The translations under genes were made by a program, and so were the position numbers. Of a DNA stretch of 64,000 nt, positions 32,286-43,985 are shown piece after piece (position 1 is the stretch's first letter; every line of letters begins with the position of its first letter). The DNA is from Artemisia argyi (lineage: Eukaryota > Streptophyta > Magnoliopsida > Asterales > Asteraceae): assembly GCA_030686995.1 (NCBI GenBank), contig CM060704.1, forward strand, positions 169,452,218 to 169,516,217, given 5' to 3'. Under the pieces are notes generated by a model, which ran no database searches, was not told the origin of the DNA, and saw nothing but the letters and a program-made list of their open reading frames with translations.

Positions 32286-33749
32286 TTATTGGTCCTTTTG
32301 AAGAATTTGGTTTTGCTTGAAACATGTGCTCGTTGATTTAACCGAGTAGTATTGCGGACAAGAAGTGGGTGACAAAACTGATGATATGGAATTAACGTTT
32401 AGTTTCGGGTTCTTGACCGTGTCGCTTGGGAGTGCTCCCATTTCTCGGTCACTGAGAACTTTCAACAATGTGTCAATTTTGGTGGTTATCTCGCTTTGCT
32501 TTTGTTTGAAATTGGCTTCAAACTTAGATATGCGAGCTTCTTGAGATGCCATAAACTTAGACATCAATCCTTCAAGATTGTTGGTACTACCATAGTTGTT
32601 AGAAGGATTGTTGTTGAAAGTACGGTTGGAGGGTGGACCGTTTGGTTGGTAACGATTAGGCGGATTGGAAGAATTGGCTTGATTTTGTTTCCACCTAAGG
32701 TTTGGGTGATTTTTCCAAGAAGGGTTGTAGGAATCACCATACGGGTTTGGCTCGGGTTTGAAAGTGTACCACTTATCTCCCGCTTCGTCGGTACGCGAGG
32801 ATGCGTAGTCCGCAAAAGCTGTTCCGGGGAGTTCCACACAATCACGAGTGTCATGGGGACCACTACATAATTCGCATGAAGAAGTGATTTTATTCACTTG
32901 ACATGAAGGCTTAGGAGCTTCGTAAGATTTCATGAGAAACTTAACTTGGTCCTCAAGTTCCATGATCCTACGGTCGGGAGTGCTAGAATTGTTCGAAGGC
33001 AAAGATATTGCCTTGACCGTTTTGTTCAAATCACGGGCATCATTCCAACTTTCGTTGTCATAGATAGCAAGATCTTCTATGAGTTCCCATGATTGTTCCG
33101 CACTTAGATCACGTAGCTTACCACCGGCCGATTGGTCAATGGCTCGCCTTGTAGAGAGATCGATATGGTCATAGAAAATTTGGACTTGGAGCCAAACATC
33201 TATGCCATGATGAGGGACTTTTTGGAGTAAGTCCTTGAAACGAGTCCATGCTTCATATAGAGTTTCACCTTGATGTTGTTGGAACATCAAGATATCATTT
33301 CTAAGCTTGGTAGTTCTCCTCGGTGGGAAAAATTGAGCAAGGAAACGAGTGGTGAGATCATCCCATGAGGTGATGGATCCCGCGGGTAAATGTTCAAGCC
33401 ATTAACTAGCTTGATCACGTAGAGAGAATTGGAATAGGCGTAATCGGGTTGACTCTCTAGTTGTAACATCAAGGTCTATAGAATCTACAATTTTAAGGAA
33501 GTCCTTGAGATGTTGATTTGGATCTTCGGAACGAAGTCCGTGAATTGCACATCCGCTTTGCACCAACCGGATGGTGTCGGATCGCAAGGGAGACACATTG
33601 GCTCCTTGGGTGAGCTCAATGGTGTTTTGATAGCCTTGGTGGCTAGGTCGGGAATACTCTCCTAGGGTTCGGGGCCTAAGAGGTTGGTTATCTAGTGGTG
33701 GGTTTTGTTGTGGTGGGATGACGGGTTCAAAGATGTTACCATCGTCCAT
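32286..33749 (-). pseudogene. gag: gag polyprotein with one premature stop (gag-pro element)
   Basis: ATG at 33749 (MDDGNIFEPVIPPQQN). The plant gag core includes GLRSEDPNQHLKDFLKIVDS and ETLYEAWTRFKDLLQKVPHH; a CX2CX3HX4C knuckle (CELCSGPHDTRDC; cysteines near 292, 295 and 304, histidine 299) and an Asn/Pro-rich tail follow. The frame is open from 33749 to TAA 32288-32286 except for TAA at 33404-33402, where the sister copies have CAA (Gln). One C-to-T change therefore inactivates an otherwise complete Gag. The protease ORF continues in the same frame after the terminal TAA. Confidence 0.88.
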
Positions 33750-33897
33750 GATGTCGGATGGCGAAGAGTTACAAACAAAAACACGAAGAAATGAGATAGA
33801 CTAAAGAGAACCTAAAAAATAAAAATAAAATCTTACTAGAAAGGAATCTAGCAAGTAGACCTAATAAAAAGAAATTCTAACCTAGACAATAACTATT

Positions 33898-33993
33898 CCC
33901 CGGGCTGCGGCGCCAAAAACTTGATGGCGCCGCACTCTTTTGCGAAAATTGAGGAATAAATGTAAAGATAAACAATCCCCGGCAGCGGCGCCA
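33898..33993 (-). other. duplicated primer-binding site
   Basis: PBS 1 is 33993-33976 (TGGCGCCGCTGCCGGGGA), 7 nt after the LTR. PBS 2 is 33915-33898 (TGGCGCCGCAGCCCGGGG), 78 bp further in and itself preceded by CATCA, the LTR end sequence. Both are tRNA-Asp type. Confidence 0.75.
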
Positions 33994-33999
33994 AAAACT

Positions 34000-35407
34000 T
34001 GATGCGTAGGGATTGCACCAGGCTTTACCTCTCGAGGGATCTCGAGAAGCTTACAACCCCTACCAGGCAGTGTACCTGATCGATGTAGTATAGTATAATG
34101 ACAAGTACCGGGGGATTGATCGTTCAGCTGGGAATAGTGTCGCTAGGATTAGAAAACCTAAAGACTAGGTCTAGAGATGAGGGATGATTCTTTCTGTATT
34201 TTTTTAGTTTTTATAAAAAGCAAGTAAAATCTCGGTTTTGAAGGAGTTGGGCGGAATTAGTTGCTAGTCAACTAACCCAATTACTAAGATGCAATCAAAA
34301 TAAAATACTAGAAATGAAAATAAACTAAATTAAGATAAAGGTGTGAGCAACATATGGGAGAATTGTGTTTACTTAGATTTCACTACTCCCTAGATATCTT
34401 TTACAGGTTAATTACTTGTTACAGTTGCGTGGATGACGAATTGTATTCCTTAATACCATTCATGGGGTGGCGTACTTACTTCCCCAATCCTATAAGCGCC
34501 TACTTCACTCCTATATTGAGCCGGCTAAGAAGCTCCTCACATGGGATCACTAGAATTTGCTCATGCATTAAATACAATCAATAAAACCTAGTGCACATCG
34601 GTTCATGTTTCTTAAGACGTTCAAACATGTTACACAATGGAGATCAGCCAGTTTTCTTAAGCCTAACATTGAAATCATTCATCCATTACAACTATAAACA
34701 AGTAATCAACCTATAATTAACATCTAGGTTTCATTACATCTAAGCAAACACATGATAGATCTAGCCTAGCATGTTGAAATCAAGACAAGCATAAGATATA
34801 TTCAAAAAACACATAGACATATTGAATGAATTGAAACAGGACTTATCTCAATTGAACATGAAAGGTTTCAAGGGGTGAAAACCCATGAAAATACAGTAAA
34901 AAACGACCTAGGGTTTATTAGGTTCGACCCTAGTATTCTCCACACAAATTCCTCCCTTAATGAATGAAAAATAAAAAACTATATATAGATTCTGAAAGGT
35001 GACGGCGTCAAGAACAAATTTCTGATGCCGTCATCTCGCCGCCAAATAATTTCTCGGACTGCCTAGATCTGGGTTTGACGCCGTCATGTGTATTCCAATT
35101 GCAGGCCGTCACCAAAAATACTCTTGACGCCTTCCAGTTTTCTCTAGGTCGTCATGGATTTCAACCCTGAGGCCGTCACATTTTTCCTCTTGACGCCGTC
35201 TGGTACTGTTCTCAGCATGGAAAATTAAGTCTTTGCCGTTTTCTTCACTTTTATGCTCCAAAAACGTCCAAAATACTTCCTTTTCCATAATTCACTCCCA
35301 AAGTACCTAAAATCACAAAAGGAACGATTTAGGGAAATATTTGATCAAATAAATTCAATTTCGGGCTTAAATAACCCCCTAAAAGTCGTTCATTTTTCGC
35401 CTCGTCA
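34000..35407 (-). repeat. 5' LTR of the gag-pro element (family A)
   Basis: Complete 1,408-bp LTR. On the minus strand it starts TGACGAGG and ends CGCATCA. TGACG array 34999-35202, TATA box near 34979-34988, tRNA-Asp-like segment 34078-34109. Flank GAAGC at 35408. Confidence 0.9.
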
Positions 35408-35907
35408 GAAGCAATTCATTTCTCAACAAAAATAAAATATTGAGATACAAAACTTAGGACATGGGAGTAAGGAGTTTCCACAAGTAACTATTATGAGTAG
35501 TGTTAGCATCTAATTTGTAAATAAGCTGTGATCTCGTTTGTATGCTAAGTTTGGGGACTCGTGAAAAATCAAGGATGACGATTTTTATCCGTATGGTCAC
35601 TTCTTAAATAGAAGTGTTTCTACTCGTTGACCCTAATAATTATTGCAAAATAATGAATGTTCAACAAACCGTCACAAGTATGAAGTATGGAAGTACAAAA
35701 ATAGAAGTGAAAGTAGAATAAAGGAATAAAAGAAAATTTTTGGAAAACGAAGCGTTTTCGGGAATAAATGATTTTATTACTTCTTTCGAACCTCCTTGCT
35801 ACTTTACAAAGTTAGTAGGAAGAGTTTTGAAATTATTTATCCCAAAAGCGTGAATTGATCACATTGCGTGAGGACACGACAATACCTTAGTCTGGGGGAT
35901 TTTGGTA
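35408..35907 (+). other. 3' noncoding region of element B, right part
   Basis: Continues element B after the nested insertion. No coding sequence. It ends with the purine tract 'gtctgggggattttgg' (about 35890-35905) immediately before the 3' LTR, the likely plus-strand primer. Confidence 0.7.
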
Positions 35908-38900
35908 TGTGTTAAATCACATACCATTTTATGGCCAAATACTGACCCAAATTGACTTAATGTACTAACAAATGCCAAAAAAATATGTGTTTTTATGTTG
36001 TGAACATGCAGGTACAGATTTATCACAAAAAGACGAAAAATCATGAAAAAACCGGGAAAACAGGCACGAGAGTGGAAGATGGTCAAAAAAGTCAAAGCTG
36101 GGATCCGAAAGTCAACTTAAGTCCTTCATATATTCAAGATTGGCAGGATTAGTCCTTGGAAGTTATTTTGAGAAAATGACAAAATTAGTCCTTGAAGTTT
36201 TGGCAAATTACAAAATTGGTCCTTGGATTCTAAATATCATAATTCTGAGAATGCAACACAAATTTTAGCCCATGGTGTAATCTAATAAATTCCCAAAGCC
36301 CAAAGTATATACCCAAGCCCACCCCAATCATGGTCAAGGTCCATTAACACTTGGTCCAGGGTCAAAATACTGGTCAACGTTATTATTAATAATAAAACGC
36401 GCCATATTTTCACCAAATCCCCTCAATACCCAGAACTCCCTAACACACCATGAACCCTAGAATACCAATCAGGCTCAAATCATCACACCACACCAATTAA
36501 CCATCAATAAACCTATCATTGGTACTTCTAGAAGCACACCTCATGTGCAGAATACGTGTCAGAGAGGGTATATAGAGATGGGTGGACACTTGGCGAGCTA
36601 TGAATGGACAAGACGCGTCATATTCTTCATTGGATTCTCTTCTAAATTCTCTGACAAGGACAGAGAAAGACTACACGAACGGGAACAGATGGCATGGTGT
36701 GATTGGTTAGGCCACATCTTAATAATTGATCCAAGGGCTATGAATAAATCAAAGAAGCACAATCCTGATCCAAGGGTGATGAAATGGACTGAAGAAGCAC
36801 AAAGAGTGGTGTGGATAGCCAACCTGGCATTTAGACCCCAACCCTCACTCCTCTCCTATATATAGAGTTAGTTTTAGCTTATTAGGTGTGTAATTTTTAG
36901 CTTATTGTTATGCTGTCAAAATTCCATTGTAACTAGTTTAGTATTTGTAATCTTCTATTGAGTTTTAAATAAAAAGTATTTTAGTTCACTTTTATAATCT
37001 TCAGCTTATTCATATTTCCTTATTGCTTATTCTGTTTCCAAGTTTGTCTTAACATAGCCTTTATTCAGTTGCTTTTAGTTTAATTTCTCTATAATCATTC
37101 AGACTCTAATCATTTACATAAAAAGAAAAAAAAATTAAAAAAAAAGAAAAATATAAAAAATAAAAAATGTTTACATATTAACTAGTAAAGCTTTCAGTAG
37201 AGCTTATTTTTACTTTTATACATTCCATTTGAGCTAAATAGCTTTTAGTGGAGTGTTTTGAGTCTTCAGTCAATCTGAATCATCAATGTTGATCAAGTGT
37301 TCCTGTGGTGTAATTTGGATAAGCAAGGTCAGACAGGGAAGGACCTGCCTATCTTAAAGATAGGCAAGCTAAGTGAACCTCCTCAATTTGTGCTGAGGAG
37401 GAAGAGAATTGTAAGTTTCAATTTCTAATTTGAATTGAATGTACTGTTTCATTGATCATATTTGCTGATATTATTGTATTAGCTTTGATTGTGACTGATT
37501 GAATCTGAGTTAAATATTAGTTGTAGGTCTGTTTTGATAGTTAGAGTAGTTTATTGGTTGTAATTGTTGCATCTGTGAGTATATTGCTTGCTTGAATTTC
37601 TGATTTGGAGTTTAACTATGATCTGTCATCTCTGTTTGATCTAGTATTAGAGATTGGAGATTTGTAACTCTGAGTTTGATACTGGAATTTGATAGTGATT
37701 TTGATTGAGTAAGTGGAGTTGTGTGATCTAAATTGAGGTACTGTAGTATTGCTGTTAGAATAAGTGTGATTGGATCCTGATGCTATTTGCTGTTACATAG
37801 TTGTTATTGAGTGACTGTGTAGAGATATTGGTTGAGTAGTAAGATTTGTGTGCTCATTTAGTAAGATTTGTAGCATTACTGTCATACCTAGGGGGTGTTT
37901 GGATTTATGAATTGCTGAGTGATTTTGATACTAGATTGCTGAATCTCTATATCTATTTGGTTCATTTAGTGATATAAGAGAGACTAATATCAATAAAACA
38001 GTAGAGTATTTCATAAAAAGTCAAAAGCAGGTTTCAATTGAGTTAAACGATTAATGTAGTGTTTTAATAGTTGGAAGATTTGAAGAACTAGTTGCATCTT
38101 AATTCTAGTAGTTAATTCTAGTATACTTGTAGCTTTATATAACATATAGGAGTAGAAATTAACTTATGAAATTGAATTAAGTCAAACTGAAAAGTATAAA
38201 AAGTCAACTGTATCTTGTGTTGTTAGTGGTTCAATAGCTGCTGAATTTGTGTAATTTTAGATCAGCACACATAAGATTTTGATCTTAAAATTGTTTGAAT
38301 TTGCATCTCAGCTATGCTATTTTACTTTTGCCCCAATTTGCTGGTATAATTGAGCTTATTTGAAGTGCTTTTTGCACCTGTGTATAAGCAGAGTTGAGAC
38401 AGGAAATTATTCAGAAAAGGCTGTGAAAAATACAAAAATATTTTTATAAATTCTTTTATAATATTTTAGAATTTTCAGAATTTAATTTTCATTTTTCCAC
38501 CTTATTTTTCTATTTTTCTTCATTTTTGATTCATTTATAATTACAAAAATCAAAATAAATTCATAGAAAATAATAGAAAAGTCAAAAAAAAAATTTCTTT
38601 TTCTGGAAATTCATTTTATTAGTTTAAGATTTTTAGAAAATATTTTCAAGTTTGTAGGATCATTTTTAAATAAAAGTTACGTTTTAAATAACGCGGTTGC
38701 ATTTCCGTTTTTACGATTTAGACTTTTGTGCATTAACTGCTTGTACTCTTTGCATAATTCAAATTTTTTTGTGAATACTTGAATATCTTGATTTCTATTT
38801 TCACTTTGTCACTTCTCAATTCACGGTTTCACGAATCAATATTCTTGATTCCATTCGTCTTCACTTGGATACAACTCGGGTGATCCGTATTTTAAGCGGA

Positions 38901-38950
38901 TCACTTCGATATACTACTATATACTATATAAGTTGATTTTGACACAATCA
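35908..38950 (+). repeat. 3' LTR, family B
   Basis: Starts TGTGTTAAATC, ends GACACAATCA. It lacks about 490 bp present in the 5' LTR (deletion near 38410, ATT microhomology). TATA box near 36858-36866. U5 has an 8-bp perfect hairpin stem GTGATCCG/CGGATCAC (38880-38887, 38897-38904), imperfect in the 5' LTR. Confidence 0.9.
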
Positions 38951-39270
38951 GTGACGCCGTCAGGCCAATTACATTGAAAATACTCTGGGCCGTCACGTTA
39001 TAATATCCACTTCCACCTCTTTTATCACTCTTGACGCCGTCATGTGTTAATCCTTGACGTCGTCAGGTACTGTTCCCAGCAAGGAATTAGAGACTTTGCC
39101 GTTTACTTCACTTTTGTGCTCCAAAAATGTCCAAAACGCTTCCTTTTCCAGATTTCTCCACAAAAGTACCCAAAATGACAAAAGGAACGATTTAGGGCAA
39201 TAATTGATCAAATAATCACGAATTCGGGCTTAAATGACCCCTTAAAAGCGGTACACTTTTTGCCTCATCA
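38951..39270 (-). repeat. rest of the family A LTR split by element B
   Basis: Continues the LTR from 16730-17912: TGACG palindromes, then the U3 end with 'tgcctcatca' at 39261-39270. About 30 bp of LTR expected at the junction are missing on the left side. Confidence 0.85.
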
Positions 39271-39340
39271 CATTTAGCATTTGGTTAGTTTGACTTTTTA
39301 AATATCAACGAATAGCTAATGTGTACAACCATAAAATTAT
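39271..39340. other. possible host DNA between LTRs
   Basis: 70 bp with no match to the families here. It ends with ATTAT, the target site of the solo LTR, and continues at 40792 after it. Confidence 0.4.
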
Positions 39341-40786
39341 TGATACGCGGGATTGCGCCCTCGCAACAGGTTTTACCTCTCAATGGATCTTGAGAAGCTT
39401 GCAATCCTCGCCAGGCAGTGTACCTAATCGTTGTAGTATAGTATAGTGACAAGTACCGGGGGATTGATCGTTCAACTCAGGAATTGTGTCGCTAGTATTA
39501 GAAAGCCTACTAAACTAGGTCTAGAGGTGAGGGATGATTCTTTTTGTATTTTTTTATATTTTATAAAAGCAAGTAAAATCTCGGGTTTTGAAGGAGTGGG
39601 CGGAATTAGTTGCTAGTCAACTAACCCAATTAACTAAAGATGCAATCAAAATAAAATAAAAGAAATGAAATTAAACTAATGTGGTGGAAACAATAATGAG
39701 AAAAGATGTGTTTACTTAGATTTCATTACTCCCTAGATATCTTTTACCGGTTGATTAGCTTGTTACAATTGCATGGATGACGAGTTATATTCCATAATAC
39801 TAGTCGTAGGGCCGTGTACAATATTCCCTAACTCTATAAGATCCTACTTCACTCCTATGTCGAGCCGACTAAAAGCTCCTAACATGGGATCATTAGAATT
39901 CACTTATGCATTAAATACAACCAAAAATAGTTGTACACCTCCGATCATGTTTCTTAAGACGTTCAAGCAAGTTACCAATGGAAGTCTACCAGTTTTCTTA
40001 AGCCTAACATCAAATACAATCATCCGTAACAATTATAAACAAACAATCAACCAATAATCAACATCTAGGTTTCACTACATCTAAGTAAACACAATAAAAA
40101 CCTAGCCTAACATGTTAAAAGAAAGATAAGCATAAGATAGAATAAAACAGTACATAGACATATTGAATGATTACTGGAAGACTTATCTTTATTCAAACAT
40201 GGAAGAAAGAAGGGTTTGAAACCCCTTCAATAAGCAAAAAAATCGACCTAGGGTTTATGTTTTAGTATTTCACAACTTGTTCCACACTTTACAATGAAAA
40301 TTTGGAAAAATACTATAGACAAACCATCCTGACGCCTTCATGTGTTGGCTTCTGATGCCGTCAACTCACCGCCAAGTTAAAATTCGTATTGCCTAGATCT
40401 AGTTTTGACGCCTTCATGTGTAAATCTACTCTGGGCCGCCACTTGCATTTTGACCCTGACGGCCATGGTGACGCCGTCAGGACAATTACATTGAAAATGT
40501 TCTGGGCCGTCACGTTGTAATATCCACTTCCACCTCTTTTATCACTGTTGACGCCGTCATGTGTTAATCCTTGACGTCGTCAGGTACTGTTCCCAACAAA
40601 GAATTTGAGACTTTGCCATTTTCTCACTTTTATGCTCCAAAAACGTCCAAAATGCTTCCTTTTCCATATTTCTCCTCAAAAGTACCTAAAATGACAAAAG
40701 GAACGATTTAGGGCAATAATAGATCAAATAATCACGAATTCGGTCTTAAATGACCCCTTAAAAGCGGTACACTTTTCACCTCATCA
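39341..40786 (-). mobile_element. solo LTR, family A (minus), with ATTAT target duplication
   Basis: Complete 1,446-bp LTR without interior, flanked by ATTAT at 39336-39340 and 40787-40791. It has the TGACG array (about 40327-40586) and the tRNA-Asp-like segment (39426-39457). The TATA box is altered (ctatagta on the minus strand). Confidence 0.92.
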
Positions 40787-41651
40787 ATTATACTCCGTAA
40801 TGTATTAGACAACATGAGAATGACTTAACACATTCACTATTAAGCATTTAGCATATTTGGATAGTTTGACTTATAGTAGTCAACTGGTCAAACAATGTCT
40901 GATACAACATGAAAATGACTTAAAACATTGTCTGATACAAGGTTCTACTGCTAATTAACACAAAATTGGAGAAGACAATGCGACCTCCACTGCACAACCT
41001 TCACCTGATGAACCTTCTAACGATACACATACTGGAACTGGATTATCAACATACAAAAACATTCATCCTAAAACTGATGGTCAAACTGCAAATGTGCCTG
41101 GAAAAACAAGTATCCAAACACCAAATATTCAAGTTATATAAGGTATAATTGGTGTAACGTAATATAAAACATAATCCATGCAATTCAAAATTGAAACCAT
41201 ACTTAGGATGGCTTGTTGGCACAAAGGCCCAGTACGCAATTGGTAATCTTTTCACTGCTTTTAAAACGTTTATTAGCACCACTAGGCACAACATCACAAT
41301 CACCAGGACCATCAGCAATGTTTTCCCCATCAAAACCAAGAATTTCAACCATTATAGCCTTCCCGTTCCCATCAAAACCTCACTTATATGTTTTTACAAC
41401 TTCCTCGGCCTTTTCCTCTTGCAAATCGTCCTCTTCCGAAATCAGCTTACCTTTTCCCTCATTTTTGATGCTTTTGTCATGGATAACATCTTTTTCCTAT
41501 TTGCTAGTTTTGTCATGGATAACATCTTTTCCCTATTTGATAACAACACCAACCTGCAATTTGTTCTTATCTATACTCTTCCATTTACGGAGAGTCATAA
41601 AAGGTCTCCCACTTGACATTCTGAAGTTACCATCTTCCTCTAAGCAACTGA
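40787..41651. other. possible host region with decayed coding pieces
   Basis: It carries a plus-strand open stretch 40959-41141 and, on the minus strand, short peptide-like segments broken by stops between about 41640 and 41215. A 41-bp unit around 'gtcatggataacatcttt' is tandemly repeated at about 41476-41550. Nothing recognisable. Confidence 0.35.
40959..41141 (+). pseudogene. open reading stretch without start codon, unknown
   Basis: About 60 codons after an in-frame TAA, ending TAA 41139-41141. The product is rich in Thr, Ser, Pro and Asn (STAQPSPDEPSNDTHTGTG), like a disordered C-terminus. It may be a terminal exon or transposon remnant. I recognise no family. Confidence 0.25.
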
Positions 41652-42394
41652 TGTGTGCTTAATCACACATCTTTTTCTGTCCATATTAAGATCAAAACAG
41701 ACACTAACTAACCATAATTACCAAAGATATTGCATTTTTGTGTTTGTGATCGTGCAGGAACGGATATTTCAGAAATTGGCACTAATCAGGCCAAAAACGA
41801 CAAAAACGAGCACGAATTTGCAAGTTGTCAGCTTCAGTCCCTCAAGTTTAGAAATTGTTAGAATCAGTCCCTGAGCATTGGATTTTGTAATAAAAAGTCA
41901 ACATTGGTCCTTGGAGTTCACAAATTGTTAAGTTTAGTCCTTTAGTGAAAAGTTTTGGGAAAATTACAAGTTTGGTCCTCCAAGTTTTAGAGTTTGACAT
42001 TTTTGGTCCCTGAGATTAAAAATTAGAAAAATAAAAATTGGTCCTTGTACTATTCAACCTTGGCAAGTTTCACCCTCATGATAACTTGGGAAAAGTTACA
42101 TTTCCAGCCCCTATAAAAACAGAAAAATTACATGAAAGGTCCTTGTGAAATAAAACCAAATGGACCAAGTTACTTCCAATCCAAATAACAAACACAACCC
42201 ATCACTACCCTTGGCCTGATCCAGCAAATCCCTTGGCCCAACACCCACAGGCCTATACCCCTTTTAATACTATTCCCTCCCTGTCAAAATAAGTCAAATA
42301 CCACCAAACCACCCTTCCCTCTCACCCCCTCCCTGGTTTCTTTGCCAATACCACCTGGTATCACCACCCCCACTTGAACTCCACTTGCTCACCC
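41652..42394 (+). mobile_element. LTR fragment distantly related to family B
   Basis: Starts TGTGTGCTTAATCACACATC, parallel to the family B start. It follows the same order: 'gtgatcgtgcaggaacggat', a series of 'ggtccttg' repeats (41820-42070), then a C-rich stretch. Cut at 42394 by the next element. Confidence 0.55.
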
Positions 42395-43985
42395 TGTGAA
42401 AAACTAGAAGGGGGGTTTGAATAGTTTTACGTCCTTTTTATTTTATTATGAAAGCTTAGCTTAGTTTTAAAACCTTGTTTACTTTTAAAACTTTGATTCG
42501 ATCTTATGTGAACTCAAATCTTGAACAATATGAACAATTATATCTAAGTATGAACAATAATAATAATGTAAGCTAAGTATGTGAAATTAACACATGCATA
42601 ATATAAACAATTATAGCTGTATACGAGAGATAAGTAAGTAAATGTTTATTTTGTCATCCTTAATTATATTTTGTAGGAAAACTATACTTGATCGAAATGA
42701 TCAATTATATGTATGTTACCTTTTTAGTTTGATTGTAAAAACTTTGTTTTGTGAATGAAACTTTTGTTTGATCTTTAAGTGAAATCAACATTAGCACTAT
42801 ATGAGCAATAATATATATATATGTCTATGTCTACAAAAGTAATAACGATATAAGCAAGATAATAAGTAAGAGATGGAATGATCTAACCGCGAGACAAGAG
42901 ATTTATAGTGGTTCGGCTACAAGGACACATTCCTTGCCCTACTCCACTCCCCGAGCACCTAACTCGAGAGTTTTCTTCACTATGTCAACAAGCTCCCTTA
43001 TGGCGGAGAAAACCTTACACACCAATTATCACACCACAACTTCGTCACACATTTTTCACAACTTCTACACAACTACTTCACAACTTCTTCACAACTACTT
43101 TACAACTTCTTTACACCTAACCACTACCTAATCACACTACTTCTTCTACACACCTATACTACTTGCACACCACAATCAATTCACAACTTCTCTACCTACA
43201 CACCTTACTAGCCTAACTCCTTATGTTTACTTCTATCTAACCAATATTCACAACTAATACACAAATGGATGAATACTATACAAGTGATGATGCACAAACA
43301 ACTTGGATGTGGAGGTCACAACAAGTTGTAATACTTCTTGTCTTGAAGGATTGTAGTATTCTTCTCTTGCACTTGAAAGGTTGAAGCTTGGATCACTTGG
43401 AAACAAAAGCTTATGATTATATGATCAAAGGGATTAAGAGAATGGTATAGAAGATTTAGATCAGAAAGTTTATAGTGCAAAAGGTGAGGAAAAATGCTAG
43501 ATTTGAGCCAGTATTTATAGGGGGAAAAATACTGTTTGGGAGCGTGGCCGGTCCCCTTAATTATTAAGGGGGCCTCCCATACAATTAAGGGGGCCGCCCT
43601 CCCAAAACGGCCATAAAATTTGTCTTTTACTGGGGAAGGTTTTTCTGGAACATTTTTACCATTTTTGGTTAAAACTTTGAATTCATATATTTATAATGAT
43701 TTAAACATATTCTTTTATTTCCAAAAATGATTTTGTAAAAGATATAAAATGTTTTGTGACATTTTATAAAAAGTCTAGTGTTTAAGAAAAATGTTCCTTT
43801 GATCATATAATGCAATAAACACTTTGTTTATTCATACCTTAAGTGATTTGGATGTAAAGTGAATATTTATCACTAAATACTTTTTTACGTCATAAGTTTT
43901 AGCTCAATGGGTTTACGTTTTGTGATTATCAAAACATAGAGATATCGATAAATGTTAATAATGTTTTTAGACATTATTTATATCA
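42395..43985 (-). repeat. 3' LTR of a Sirevirus-like Ty1/copia element (minus)
   Basis: On the minus strand it starts TGATATAAATAATG and ends CTAGTTTTTCACA. A minus-strand TATA box (CTATAAATAC, 43520-43511) fits a promoter about 465 bp into the LTR. The tract AAAAAGTGGGAGATTGT lies just upstream of the LTR start, as in SIRE-type elements. No gag or pol is in the window, so the lineage rests on these tracts. Confidence 0.6.

Larger units (their letters stand above)
30849..35407 (-). mobile_element. non-autonomous family A gag-pro element (minus)
   Basis: Minus-strand order: 5' LTR 34000-35407, two PBS copies, gag 33749-32286, protease with tail 32285-31209, post-stop motif 31163-31138, then 290 bp of the usual 2.4-kb noncoding tail before the duplicated element B piece. 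There is no RT, RNase H or integrase core. Right flank GAAGC (35408-35412) matches the GAAGC left of the solo-like LTR (29298-29302), so both derive from one insertion. Confidence 0.85.
17913..38950 (+). mobile_element. Family B Ty3/gypsy (Athila/Tat-like) element with nested insertion
   Basis: Plus-strand element: 5' LTR 17913-21446, PBS 21452-21468, leader to 22066, gag, protease, RT, RNase H and integrase to 27713, 3' noncoding 27714-29302 and 35532-35907, polypurine tract about 35889-35902, 3' LTR 35908-38950. The family A material at 29303-35531 lies in the 3' noncoding part. It is inserted in a family A LTR. The left LTR lacks its first three or so bases at a GTTAA microhomology. A sample of the first 390 bp of the LTRs differs at about 13 positions (around 3%), so it is not very young. 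Several frame breaks make it non-functional. Confidence 0.9.

Noticed and set aside
41191..41662. Overlapping 141- and 149-codon plus-strand ORFs
   Set aside because: They overlap each other and a tandem repeat and have biased composition. The minus strand looks slightly more protein-like, but it is broken by stops, so neither is called.
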